Below, in pieces: positions 1 to 6,186 of a stretch of DNA of 8,004 bases (within the stretch, counting starts at the first letter, position 1; each line of letters opens with the position of its first letter). A program made the translations under genes and the position numbers. This DNA comes from Calditrichia bacterium (lineage in GTDB: Bacteria; Calditrichota; Calditrichia; Calditrichales; Calditrichaceae). The stretch is taken from positions 2,297-10,300 of the forward strand of contig JALWEA010000347.1 of the NCBI GenBank assembly GCA_027039465.1, in the 5' to 3' direction. The notes below the pieces were generated by a model. That model worked only from the letters and a program-made list of their open reading frames with translations. It did no database searches and had not been told where the DNA came from.

Positions 1-1212
1 GTGCGGGCATTGAAAGACAATCCCACGTTCGGTTTGCCGTTTGAATTGGATTACAAAGTGGTACCTTATAAACCCAAACTGATGCTGGATTACGTGGGAC
101 AACCCTATCTGGCGGTCGGCGCTTCGCGGTTCGGAACGTATTTGAGCGGCGGCGTCTCGTTGTTCTGGAGTGATATGCTTAATGACTACGACTTGGCCAC
201 AGCCATTCAAGCCAATGGAGAACTGCGAGATGTTGGCGGAACGGTCAGCTTTCTAAATCGCAAAAAACGCTGGAATTGGGGAGTGGCCGCCCAGCATATT
301 CCTTATATGACCGGTTCGTTTAATTCCGGCTATGCTATAATTGACAGTAGTATTGTTTATGTGGAAGACGAGTACCAAATCTATCAATTTTCCAATAGTA
401 TTTCCGGCATTTGGGAATACCCTTTCAGTCGGGCGCAGCGCATCGAAGTGAACGGTACCTTTGATTACATCAGTTTTAAGGAATTGGAAAATATTGACGT
501 TTATGATTTATCCGGAGTGGAATTGTTTCGCCGAACGGAACATTATCCGGCACCCAAACCGTTGGCCATGGCTTCGGCCAGTGTTGCTTTGGTTTATGAT
601 CAAACCTTCTTTGGCGCAACCAGTCCCTTGTTAGGTAAGCGTTACCGCTTTGAATTTTCACCTTCGGTTGGCAGTTTGAACTATTACACTCTTCTCGGGG
701 ATTACCGCGAATATTTTATGCCCGTTAAGCCGTTTACCATTGCCTTCCGCATGATGCATTACGGGCGTTACGGTAAAAACGGGGATGATCCGCGCCTTTC
801 GCCTTTGTATTTGGGCTACCAAAGTTTCGTTCGCGGTTACGACTACAATTCATTTTCAGCGGAAGAGATGGCGAAAGATTCCACCAAAGGATTGGCCCAA
901 CTGTATGGAACGCGCATGGCGGTTGCCAATATTGAGCTGCGTTTTCCGTTGTTTGGCGCTTTGGGGATCGGTAAAGGATTTTATGGCATTTTCCCTATTG
1001 AAAGTGCAATCTTTTTTGATACGGGATTGTCGTGGACAAAAAAAGACAAACCCTGGTTTTGGAAGGGAAATCGTAAGTTAGTGCGCAGTGCAGGGCTCGC
1101 TTTACGCGTAAATATAAACGGATATTTTTTAGCGGAAATGGATTACGTAAAACCGTTTGATCGACCCGATAACAAATGGCGCTTTCAATTCGGTTTTATC
1201 GCGGGATTTTAA
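1..1212 (+). CDS. Omp85/surface-antigen-like outer-membrane beta-barrel protein, 5'-truncated
   Basis: This is the 3' part of a longer gene. The GTG at base 1 is probably an internal valine codon, because there is no signal peptide and the reading frame is open at the window edge. The 403 visible residues alternate polar and aromatic/hydrophobic residues, as in a transmembrane beta-barrel. Residues 277-280 read VRGY, matching the (V/I)RG(F/Y) loop motif of Omp85/BamA/TamA barrels. They are followed by typical late strands: 'NIELRFPLFG' near 310-319, 'AIFFDTGLSW' near 336-345 and a chain ending in Phe, like a BAM recognition signal. From memory, a similar barrel starting near a 'PYKPKL-DYVG' segment (residues 22-33 here) follows PD40/TolB-type beta-propellers in FCB bacteria, so the missing N-terminus may be a propeller. 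That part is inference. The product would sit in the outer membrane. Its substrate is unknown. Confidence 0.72.
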   Translation: MRALKDNPTFGLPFELDYKVVPYKPKLMLDYVGQPYLAVGASRFGTYLSGGVSLFWSDMLNDYDLATAIQANGELRDVGGTVSFLNRKKRWNWGVAAQHIPYMTGSFNSGYAIIDSSIVYVEDEYQIYQFSNSISGIWEYPFSRAQRIEVNGTFDYISFKELENIDVYDLSGVELFRRTEHYPAPKPLAMASASVALVYDQTFFGATSPLLGKRYRFEFSPSVGSLNYYTLLGDYREYFMPVKPFTIAFRMMHYGRYGKNGDDPRLSPLYLGYQSFVRGYDYNSFSAEEMAKDSTKGLAQLYGTRMAVANIELRFPLFGALGIGKGFYGIFPIESAIFFDTGLSWTKKDKPWFWKGNRKLVRSAGLALRVNINGYFLAEMDYVKPFDRPDNKWRFQFGFIAGF

Positions 1213-1305
1213 TAGCGGTTCACCTTTTTGAGGCTTTTGAATTTGGGATAGGGCGGCCGGCTGTAGGTTTTTCTTAAACCGGGGTTTTAGCCGATTTTAA
1301 TTAAC

Positions 1306-1312
1306 GGAAAGG
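1306..1312 (+). promoter_or_regulatory. Ribosome binding site for the TTG-started hydrolase gene
   Basis: GGAAAGG lies 7 bases upstream of a TTG codon at 1320. This spacing selects TTG as the start. The first in-frame ATG (residue 31) would remove the whole hydrophobic export signal. Confidence 0.6.
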
Positions 1313-1319
1313 CGATTTT

Positions 1320-2462
1320 TTGAGAAACTTCATCGCCATTGTTTTTGCATTTTTAATTTTCCTTTCGTGCAGCCATTCTCAGGGGGTGGGTAAGGGGCAG
1401 CGGATCGACATGACCGATATTTTGCATTTGGATCGTAACGGCGGTCAGTTTGCCCAAATTTTCATACCCGATTATTATGTGCAGAGCGGTCAAACCTATG
1501 ATCTGGTCTTTCATTTGCACAGTGCATCATGGGCAGCGGAGGATGAAGTTTACAAGGCAAAGGCCAATGCCATTTTGTTCAATATTCATTTGGGCGCTTT
1601 TTCCAGCCCGTATCAATCTTATTTCAGTCAGACGGATCGCTTCCGGGCAATTTTGGATCAAATAAAAAGCGAATTGATTCAAAGAAGAATTTTACCGGAT
1701 TCGGCAAAAGTCCGCTATTTGATTCTCACCTCATTTAGCGCGGGTTATGCCGGTGTGCGGGAAATCATCAAATCCGATAAATATTATCAAGTGATTACAG
1801 CTTTGCATTTGGCCGACGGGCTGCATTCCAACTCCGATCCGACAACTATGGATTATCAAATGAAGGATTTTGTGCGTTTTGCCAGGGATGCCGTCAATAA
1901 GAAAAAAATATTCCGCTTAACCCATTCCAGCATTCCCACATCCGGCTATAAAAGTACGACGGAAACGGCTAATTATCTTTTGCAGAAATTGGGACTAACA
2001 CGTAATTCTGTAAATATACAAGATGAAATCGGCACCATGTATTCCCGTTGCGACAGCGGTTATTTCCATTTACGCGGATATTTGGGAGATACGGCCCATG
2101 ACCATCTTAAACACCTTTATGCCATGCATCAAATGCTGCATGCAACATTCGATCAACTATTGAATGCGACGGGCATGGAAAGCGGTGTAATAAATGCCGA
2201 CGGTTTTCGCTTAATGCCAAATTATCCCAATCCGTTTAACGGACAAACGACGATCCGCTATTATTTGCCTCAAAAAGTTCATGTCTTATTTCGAGTCTTC
2301 AACATGTTAGGAAATTTGGTGGCAATACCGGTAAACGCAGTGCAACAAAAAGGCTGGCATGCTTTGCACTTTACTGCTTCAAACTTACCAAGCGGAACCT
2401 ACTTTGTTACAATGAAGTCGGGGGAGGCAATTCTTTCACGACGGATAGTTTTGGTGAAGTAA
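1320..2462 (+). CDS. Secreted alpha/beta-hydrolase-like protein with T9SS type A sorting domain
   Basis: The start is a TTG at 1320, chosen for the GGAAAGG upstream and because it gives an export signal: residues 1-16 are basic then hydrophobic and are followed by Cys17 (IFLSC), a weak lipobox. Residues about 55-280 look like an alpha/beta-hydrolase fold. They include 'DLVFHLHSAS' (61-70) like the strand and oxyanion region after it, 'TSFSAG' (137-142) as a nucleophile elbow with Ser140, Asp166 in 'LADG', and His260 in 'DTAHDH'; the triad assignment is inferred from order and spacing. The first Gly of GxSxG is Ser138. Residues about 298-380 form a Por-type secretion tail: PNYPNPFN (300-307), strands, 'LPSGTYFV' (356-363) and a basic end 'SRRIVLVK'. 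Such tails direct export through the type IX secretion system and attachment to, or release from, the cell surface. The substrate cannot be read from the sequence; an ester or polysaccharide-ester hydrolase is plausible. Confidence 0.75.
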   Translation: MRNFIAIVFAFLIFLSCSHSQGVGKGQRIDMTDILHLDRNGGQFAQIFIPDYYVQSGQTYDLVFHLHSASWAAEDEVYKAKANAILFNIHLGAFSSPYQSYFSQTDRFRAILDQIKSELIQRRILPDSAKVRYLILTSFSAGYAGVREIIKSDKYYQVITALHLADGLHSNSDPTTMDYQMKDFVRFARDAVNKKKIFRLTHSSIPTSGYKSTTETANYLLQKLGLTRNSVNIQDEIGTMYSRCDSGYFHLRGYLGDTAHDHLKHLYAMHQMLHATFDQLLNATGMESGVINADGFRLMPNYPNPFNGQTTIRYYLPQKVHVLFRVFNMLGNLVAIPVNAVQQKGWHALHFTASNLPSGTYFVTMKSGEAILSRRIVLVK

Positions 2463-2463
2463 T

Positions 2464-2494
2464 TTGAATTTATTGGGAAATCCTTCGCTATAAT
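2464..2494 (+). promoter_or_regulatory. Possible promoter for the thioredoxin-like lipoprotein gene
   Basis: A perfect TATAAT (2489-2494) follows TTGAAT (2464-2469) with a 19-base spacer, which is longer than the ideal 17. It lies directly after the stop of the preceding gene and 30 bases before the ATG at 2525. It is a sequence match only; the promoter consensus of this lineage is not known from the window. Confidence 0.3.
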
Positions 2495-2524
2495 TTATAA
2501 ATTAAGCAAAAAGGAGCACCAATT

Positions 2525-3829
2525 ATGAAGGCATTTTATTCCCTTTTAACCGTTTTGTTTTTCTTGTTTTATTGTTCTTCTCAAAATTCCGAACAAATCG
2601 TAAAGTTAAAGCCGGTTTCCATTGATAGTATTTCAATCGAGGGAAATTTTTTAAGATTTTCCGCAAAGCCCATTAAACATGATAAATATAAAGAAAAAAT
2701 AAATAAATTTGCTCCCAATCTTAAGGTGGAAGCGGTCTATCAATTTAAAAATTTGCAAGAAACTTATCAGTTGGTTTCATATATATTCAACGATCAGAAA
2801 GAAAAGGAACGTTACCTGAAAGAATTCGGTAAAGATAAATTGAAGTTCCTGGAATCATTAAAACGGCATTTCCCATTTGATTGTACTATTTCCGCTTGTA
2901 TGGTTAAAGACGAAAAAGGAACGGAATATTTTATTTTTGATAAAAATAATGATGAAGATTTTACAAATGATCCGATTCTGAAATTTCAAAAAAGCGTGGT
3001 CATCAAAAACGGCGATACATTACAAGCTTTTAGAGTCCATGGTCATGCAGATATTGAATATTTTGACGGTCAAAAAGTTGCTACCAAAAACATCGGAATC
3101 ATTTTCGAACGAAAGCCAACCAACTTTGGCTTCAAAGAATATTGGATGTTCGATTCCATACCCTCCGGAACGATTCAATTAAAAGGGGAAAAATACCCAC
3201 TGATCTTGGTTCATCTTATTCCGAAATTCGATTACTATAAATTTGATTTTGTAAGTGTTGATCTTAATAAAAATTCCAAATTCGAAAATTTAAGGGATTA
3301 CTTTCAACAAATCTATTTACCTTTTACCTTTAAGAACACATCCTATAAAATTTCGGAATTAGATCCGTACGGTACTTATATCAAAATAAAACAGTGTGAT
3401 CAACGAAAGATTCCTCCCATTGCTGTCGGTCTGCCTGCACCTGATTTCACCGTACCAACTTCGGATTCGTCTCAAATTCATTTACATGATCTTAAAGGAC
3501 ATTATGTCCTTTTAGGATTTTGGAGTTGCAATAGCCAATATTGTATTAGCCGGATTGGTGAAATGCTTGGGTATGCCCAAAAGGGTCTGAAAATTATCAA
3601 TTTTACTTATTCGGAACAATTCGATCGTTTTTTGGATAAAGGTACCAAAAAGACGATTAAAAACTCGTCCATTGTCAAAACCGATGTTTTAAATCCGGTT
3701 AGGAAACTTTATCAGGTCGGATCCGAAAATGCTTCTATATTAATCGATAAACAAGGCAAAATAGCTGTTATTGAAAAATTCACCTATGATAAAATAAATC
3801 GAAAATTAAAAGAAATATTTGATCAGTGA
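2525..3829 (+). CDS. Putative lipoprotein with C-terminal thioredoxin-like (AhpC/TSA, TlpA-type) domain and altered active site
   Basis: The ATG is preceded by AAGGAG (2511-2516, 8 bases away). Residues 1-16 form a hydrophobic export signal ending at Cys17 ('LFYCSS'), so the protein is probably a lipoprotein. Residues about 30-290 are of unknown function and carry two Asp/Asn-rich loops, DxNxDxD at 139-145 and a degenerate DxNxN at 246-250, like calcium-binding loops. Residues about 297-434 match the redoxin/TlpA fold: 'GLPAPDFTV' (302-310), 'LHDLKGHYVLLGFW' (320-333) and 'SILIDKQGKI' (404-413). The active site departs from the family. The segment after FW is SCNSQYC (334-340), so the usual first Cys aligns with Ser337, the second is Cys340, and an extra Cys335 lies upstream. 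The cis-Pro position before the 'LID' strand appears to be Asn402. A classical thiol oxidoreductase is therefore doubtful; a Cys335-Cys340 pair or a binding role is possible. The gene is clearly more AT-rich than its neighbours. Confidence 0.68.
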   Translation: MKAFYSLLTVLFFLFYCSSQNSEQIVKLKPVSIDSISIEGNFLRFSAKPIKHDKYKEKINKFAPNLKVEAVYQFKNLQETYQLVSYIFNDQKEKERYLKEFGKDKLKFLESLKRHFPFDCTISACMVKDEKGTEYFIFDKNNDEDFTNDPILKFQKSVVIKNGDTLQAFRVHGHADIEYFDGQKVATKNIGIIFERKPTNFGFKEYWMFDSIPSGTIQLKGEKYPLILVHLIPKFDYYKFDFVSVDLNKNSKFENLRDYFQQIYLPFTFKNTSYKISELDPYGTYIKIKQCDQRKIPPIAVGLPAPDFTVPTSDSSQIHLHDLKGHYVLLGFWSCNSQYCISRIGEMLGYAQKGLKIINFTYSEQFDRFLDKGTKKTIKNSSIVKTDVLNPVRKLYQVGSENASILIDKQGKIAVIEKFTYDKINRKLKEIFDQ

Positions 3830-3962
3830 TCTTTGAGATTGGATCTCGATTGAACTAAACAGGAAATCGATTCGGTGTTTTTATAACAAAAAATTTAATT
3901 TTAATACATTGAAAATATTGATTAAAAGTATTAGATTGATTTTGTCGAAAATTAGTAAAAAC

Positions 3963-3969
3963 AGAAAGG
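3963..3969 (+). promoter_or_regulatory. Ribosome binding site for the TTG-started BMC vertex gene
   Basis: AGAAAGG lies 6 bases before a TTG at 3976. Starting there gives the N-terminus expected for EutN/CcmL proteins (Met, then an aliphatic-Ala-x-Val-x-Gly pattern), and no in-frame ATG lies closer. Confidence 0.6.
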
Positions 3970-3975
3970 CTGGCC

Positions 3976-4287
3976 TTGTTTTTAGCAAAAGTGGTCGGAT
4001 CGGTTTGGTCAACCAAGAAAACGGACAATCTGCAAAATTTGCGTTTTTTAATTGTTAATCCCATTAATCTGAAAAAGGCGCCGTTAACGGATGTGGTGGT
4101 TGTGGCCGACGTCCTGGGAGCCGGAGTGGGGGAGTTGGTTATTTGCGCTTACGGGCACGCAGCGCGTAAAGCCATTTGTCCGGAGAATCCCTCCGATTTA
4201 AGTTTGGAAGCCGCTGTGGTTGGCATCGTGGATCGCATGGATGTTGATCCGTCATTTTTGGAAGATAAACAAAATAAGAAAGAATAA
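3976..4287 (+). CDS. EutN/CcmL family bacterial microcompartment vertex (BMC-P) protein
   Basis: The 103-residue product has the full pattern of the EutN/CcmL/PduN family. It begins 'LAKVVGSVWSTKK' (3-15), continues with 'LRFLIVNPI' (22-30), the conserved 'VVVADVLGAGVGE' (41-53), 'GHAARKA' (60-66) and ends in 'AAVVGIVDRMDV' (79-90). Family members form pentamers that cap the twelve vertices of polyhedral protein shells. Length is slightly above the usual 85-100 residues because of a charged tail (93-103). The start is TTG, supported by AGAAAGG upstream. It is the first gene of a tight operon: the next start is only 3 bases after its stop. No BMC-H or BMC-T shell gene is in the window, so it is either a satellite vertex gene or has been recruited for another role. 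Ethanolamine utilisation is not implied, so no symbol is assigned. The family call is secure; the associated compartment type is unknown. Confidence 0.92.
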   Translation: MFLAKVVGSVWSTKKTDNLQNLRFLIVNPINLKKAPLTDVVVVADVLGAGVGELVICAYGHAARKAICPENPSDLSLEAAVVGIVDRMDVDPSFLEDKQNKKE

Positions 4288-4290
4288 AAG

Positions 4291-4749
4291 ATGAGCACAT
4301 TAAAAGAAGAAGAGATTCGCAAAATTGCCGAAGAAGCTCTGCGCCAGTTGGGGCATAGTGCGACACCGGAAAATGTGGAAAAAGTCGTACAAGCCGCGGC
4401 TTCGAAGATCTCAGGCACACAAGCGGACGCGGTTAAAGAATGGAAGGAAGTTCAGGCCGCTCAAAAGGCACCCAAAGGCGACCGTATCATCATTACGGCT
4501 TTCGGTGAAAATCGAACGGGTATTTTAGCCGGATTAACAGGCGCTTTGGCGCAGTACAACTGTGATATTCTGGATTTGACGCAAAAGTTAATGCAGGAAT
4601 TTTTTACGGTGATGTTTTTGGTGGATATTTCCGACGCCACCACTGATTTTGAATCGTTAAAAGAGGTCCTGATTAAAAAAGGGGAAGAATTGAATTTAAA
4701 AGTAATTATTCAGCACGAAGCCATTTTTAACGCCATGCACAGGATTTAA
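4291..4749 (+). CDS. ACT-domain protein (UPF0237 type) with N-terminal extension
   Basis: Residues about 63-152 match the UPF0237 ACT-domain family: 'DRIIITAFGENRTGILAGL' (64-82), 'NCDILDLTQKLMQEFFTVMF' (90-109) and a second half with a helix at 121-134. ACT domains usually bind small ligands such as amino acids and regulate partner enzymes. Stand-alone family members are about 90 residues, but this one has about 62 more at the N-terminus. Residues 4-20 form an amphipathic helix (hydrophobic L4, I9, I12, A16, L17, L20 against Glu/Lys/Arg), followed by a second charged helical stretch (26-57) and an Ala/Lys/Pro linker. This resembles an encapsulation peptide for BMC cargo, which is an inference from pattern and context. 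The gene starts 3 bases after the vertex-protein gene and ends 2 bases before the UPF0210 gene. Its weak AGAAAGA ribosome site lies inside the preceding coding end, which suggests translational coupling. Confidence 0.85.
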   Translation: MSTLKEEEIRKIAEEALRQLGHSATPENVEKVVQAAASKISGTQADAVKEWKEVQAAQKAPKGDRIIITAFGENRTGILAGLTGALAQYNCDILDLTQKLMQEFFTVMFLVDISDATTDFESLKEVLIKKGEELNLKVIIQHEAIFNAMHRI

Positions 4750-4751
4750 CC

Positions 4752-6116
4752 ATGCCTTTAGCCATAGAAGAAATTTTAGAAACCATTCGCATGACCGAAG
4801 TCGAACATTTCGATATTCGTACGGTAACGCTTGGAATCAATTTGCGCGATTGTACCAGCGACGATTTAAATCGTTTAAAGCAGAATATTTATGAAAAAGT
4901 AATGCGCGTTGCTTCGGAACATGTTCAGGCGGCGCATAAAGTTGAAACCGAATTTGGCATTTCGATCGCCAATAAACGTCTTTCCGTAACACCCATTGCC
5001 ATTGTCGCCGATGCGCATCGTTCGGAGGACATGATTGAAATTGCCGAAATTCTTGATAAAGCCGCTGACGAGTTGGGCATCGATTATGTGGGCGGATTTT
5101 CGGCTCTGGTACAAAAAGGAGCCTCACCGGGAGATCTTGCTTTGATGAAAGCCATTCCCGAGGCGCTGTCCCGTACAAAACATGTTTGCTCTTCGGTCAA
5201 TGTGGCAACTACAAAAGCGGGCATAAACATGGACGCCGCCAAATTAATGGGAGAAATTGTCAAACAAACGGCCGAAAGAACGGCGGATCGGGATGCAATC
5301 GGTTGCGCCAAGTTGGTGGTTTTCGCCAATGCTCCGGAAGACAATCCCTTTATTGCCGGTGCTTTTCACGGTGTTTCCGAACCGGATGTTGTGGTTAATG
5401 TTGGGATTAGCGGGCCAGGCGTCATTTTGCGGGCAATTAAAGAAGCGCCGGAGTCGCTGGATATTGCTGCGTTAAGCGACCGTATTCGACGCATGGCCTT
5501 TAAAATCACTCGTGCAGGAGAATTCATCGGTAAAAAAGTGGCCGAATTGCAAAATGTTGAATTCGGCATTGTTGATATTTCTTTAGCACCAACGCCTTTG
5601 CCCGGTGATTCGGTGGCAGATATTCTAAAAGCCATGGGCTTGGAAGATGTGGGCGCAGCCGGTACGACGGCGGCCTTAGCCTTGTTAACCGATTCGGTGA
5701 AACGCGGCGGAATGATGGCCACTTCGCACGTGGGCGGCATGAGCGGCGCTTTTATTCCCGTTAGCGAGGATGCAGGCATGATCGAAGCGGCCGAAAAGGG
5801 GCACATCTCCATTGAAAAATTGGAAGCCATGACCAGCGTGTGCAGCGTTGGCCTGGATATGATTGCCATTCCCGGAGACACTCCTGCCTCGGTAATTACC
5901 GGCATTATTTTGGATGAATGCGCCATAGGTATTATGAACAATAAAACAACGGCGGCACGAATTATTCCCGTTCCTGGTAAAAAGCCCGGGGATTCGGTGG
6001 ACTATGGCGGTTTGTTGGGCAAGGCACCGATTATGGCAGTTTCGTCATTGAATAATTCGGTTTTTGTGAATCGTGGCGGTCGCTATCCGGCACCGAGCCG
6101 AGGGTTAAGAAATTAA
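4752..6116 (+). CDS. UPF0210/DUF711 family protein ('PFL family protein')
   Basis: The 454-residue product is full length for UPF0210/DUF711. Recognisable blocks are 'EHFDIRTVTLGINLRDC' (18-34), 'GGFSALVQKG' (114-123), 'CSSVNVATTKAGINMDA' (146-162), 'NPFIAGAFHGVSEPDVVVN' (198-216), 'GISGPGVILRAI' (218-229), 'DISLAPTPLPGDSVADIL' (275-292), 'GAAGTTAALALL' (301-312), 'SHVGGMSGAFIPVSED' (325-340), and the C-terminal 'VNRGGRYPAPSRG' (439-451). The name 'PFL family' reflects structural similarity to pyruvate formate-lyase-like barrels, but no glycyl-radical motif is present and the activity is unknown. The family is often encoded next to a small ACT protein, for example in streptococci, as it is here, so the ACT protein is a probable partner or regulator. 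The ATG follows AGGA (4741-4744) inside the end of the ACT gene, with a 2-base gap. There is no signal peptide, so the protein is cytoplasmic or in the lumen of a microcompartment. Confidence 0.93.
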   Translation: MPLAIEEILETIRMTEVEHFDIRTVTLGINLRDCTSDDLNRLKQNIYEKVMRVASEHVQAAHKVETEFGISIANKRLSVTPIAIVADAHRSEDMIEIAEILDKAADELGIDYVGGFSALVQKGASPGDLALMKAIPEALSRTKHVCSSVNVATTKAGINMDAAKLMGEIVKQTAERTADRDAIGCAKLVVFANAPEDNPFIAGAFHGVSEPDVVVNVGISGPGVILRAIKEAPESLDIAALSDRIRRMAFKITRAGEFIGKKVAELQNVEFGIVDISLAPTPLPGDSVADILKAMGLEDVGAAGTTAALALLTDSVKRGGMMATSHVGGMSGAFIPVSEDAGMIEAAEKGHISIEKLEAMTSVCSVGLDMIAIPGDTPASVITGIILDECAIGIMNNKTTAARIIPVPGKKPGDSVDYGGLLGKAPIMAVSSLNNSVFVNRGGRYPAPSRGLRN

Positions 6117-6151
6117 GATTAAAGATCAAAGATTAAAGATTAAAGTTTGAA
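6117..6151 (+). repeat. Short tandem heptamer repeat (GATTAAA)
   Basis: Five consecutive 7-base units begin right after the UPF0210 stop: GATTAAA, GATCAAA, GATTAAA, GATTAAA and a diverged GTTTGAA. A further partial GATCTTA follows. The repeat fills half of the 70-base gap before the amidase gene. It shows no clear hairpin or T-tract, so it is not an obvious terminator. Confidence 0.8.
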
Positions 6152-6186
6152 GATCTTAATTTATTTTGGAATGAAGGTCCGTTATT

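Noticed and set aside
1276..1292. Small inverted repeat (AAACC/GGTTT) after the barrel gene
   Set aside because: The loop would be only 2 bases and no T-tract follows, so it is not a credible intrinsic terminator.
3836..3848. GAGAT/ATCTC hairpin after the lipoprotein gene
   Set aside because: The 5-bp stem with a 3-base loop is weak and lacks a following T-tract.
3909..3936. Possible promoter TTGAAA-16-TTAGAT upstream of the BMC vertex gene
   Set aside because: The -10 element matches consensus at only three positions and the region is so AT-rich that chance matches are expected. A promoter for the operon is likely in 3830-3960 but cannot be placed.
5366..5941. 191-codon open frame on the minus strand
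   Set aside because: It lies wholly inside the well-conserved UPF0210 gene, has no ribosome site that I could see, and resembles no family. It is a shadow frame.
6066..6110. Possible glycyl-radical motif near the UPF0210 C-terminus (N-R-G-G-R-Y)
   Set aside because: It does not fit the R-[IVT]-[CSA]-G-Y pattern of glycyl-radical enzymes, and the segment is a normal part of the UPF0210 family end. No activating enzyme is present in the window.
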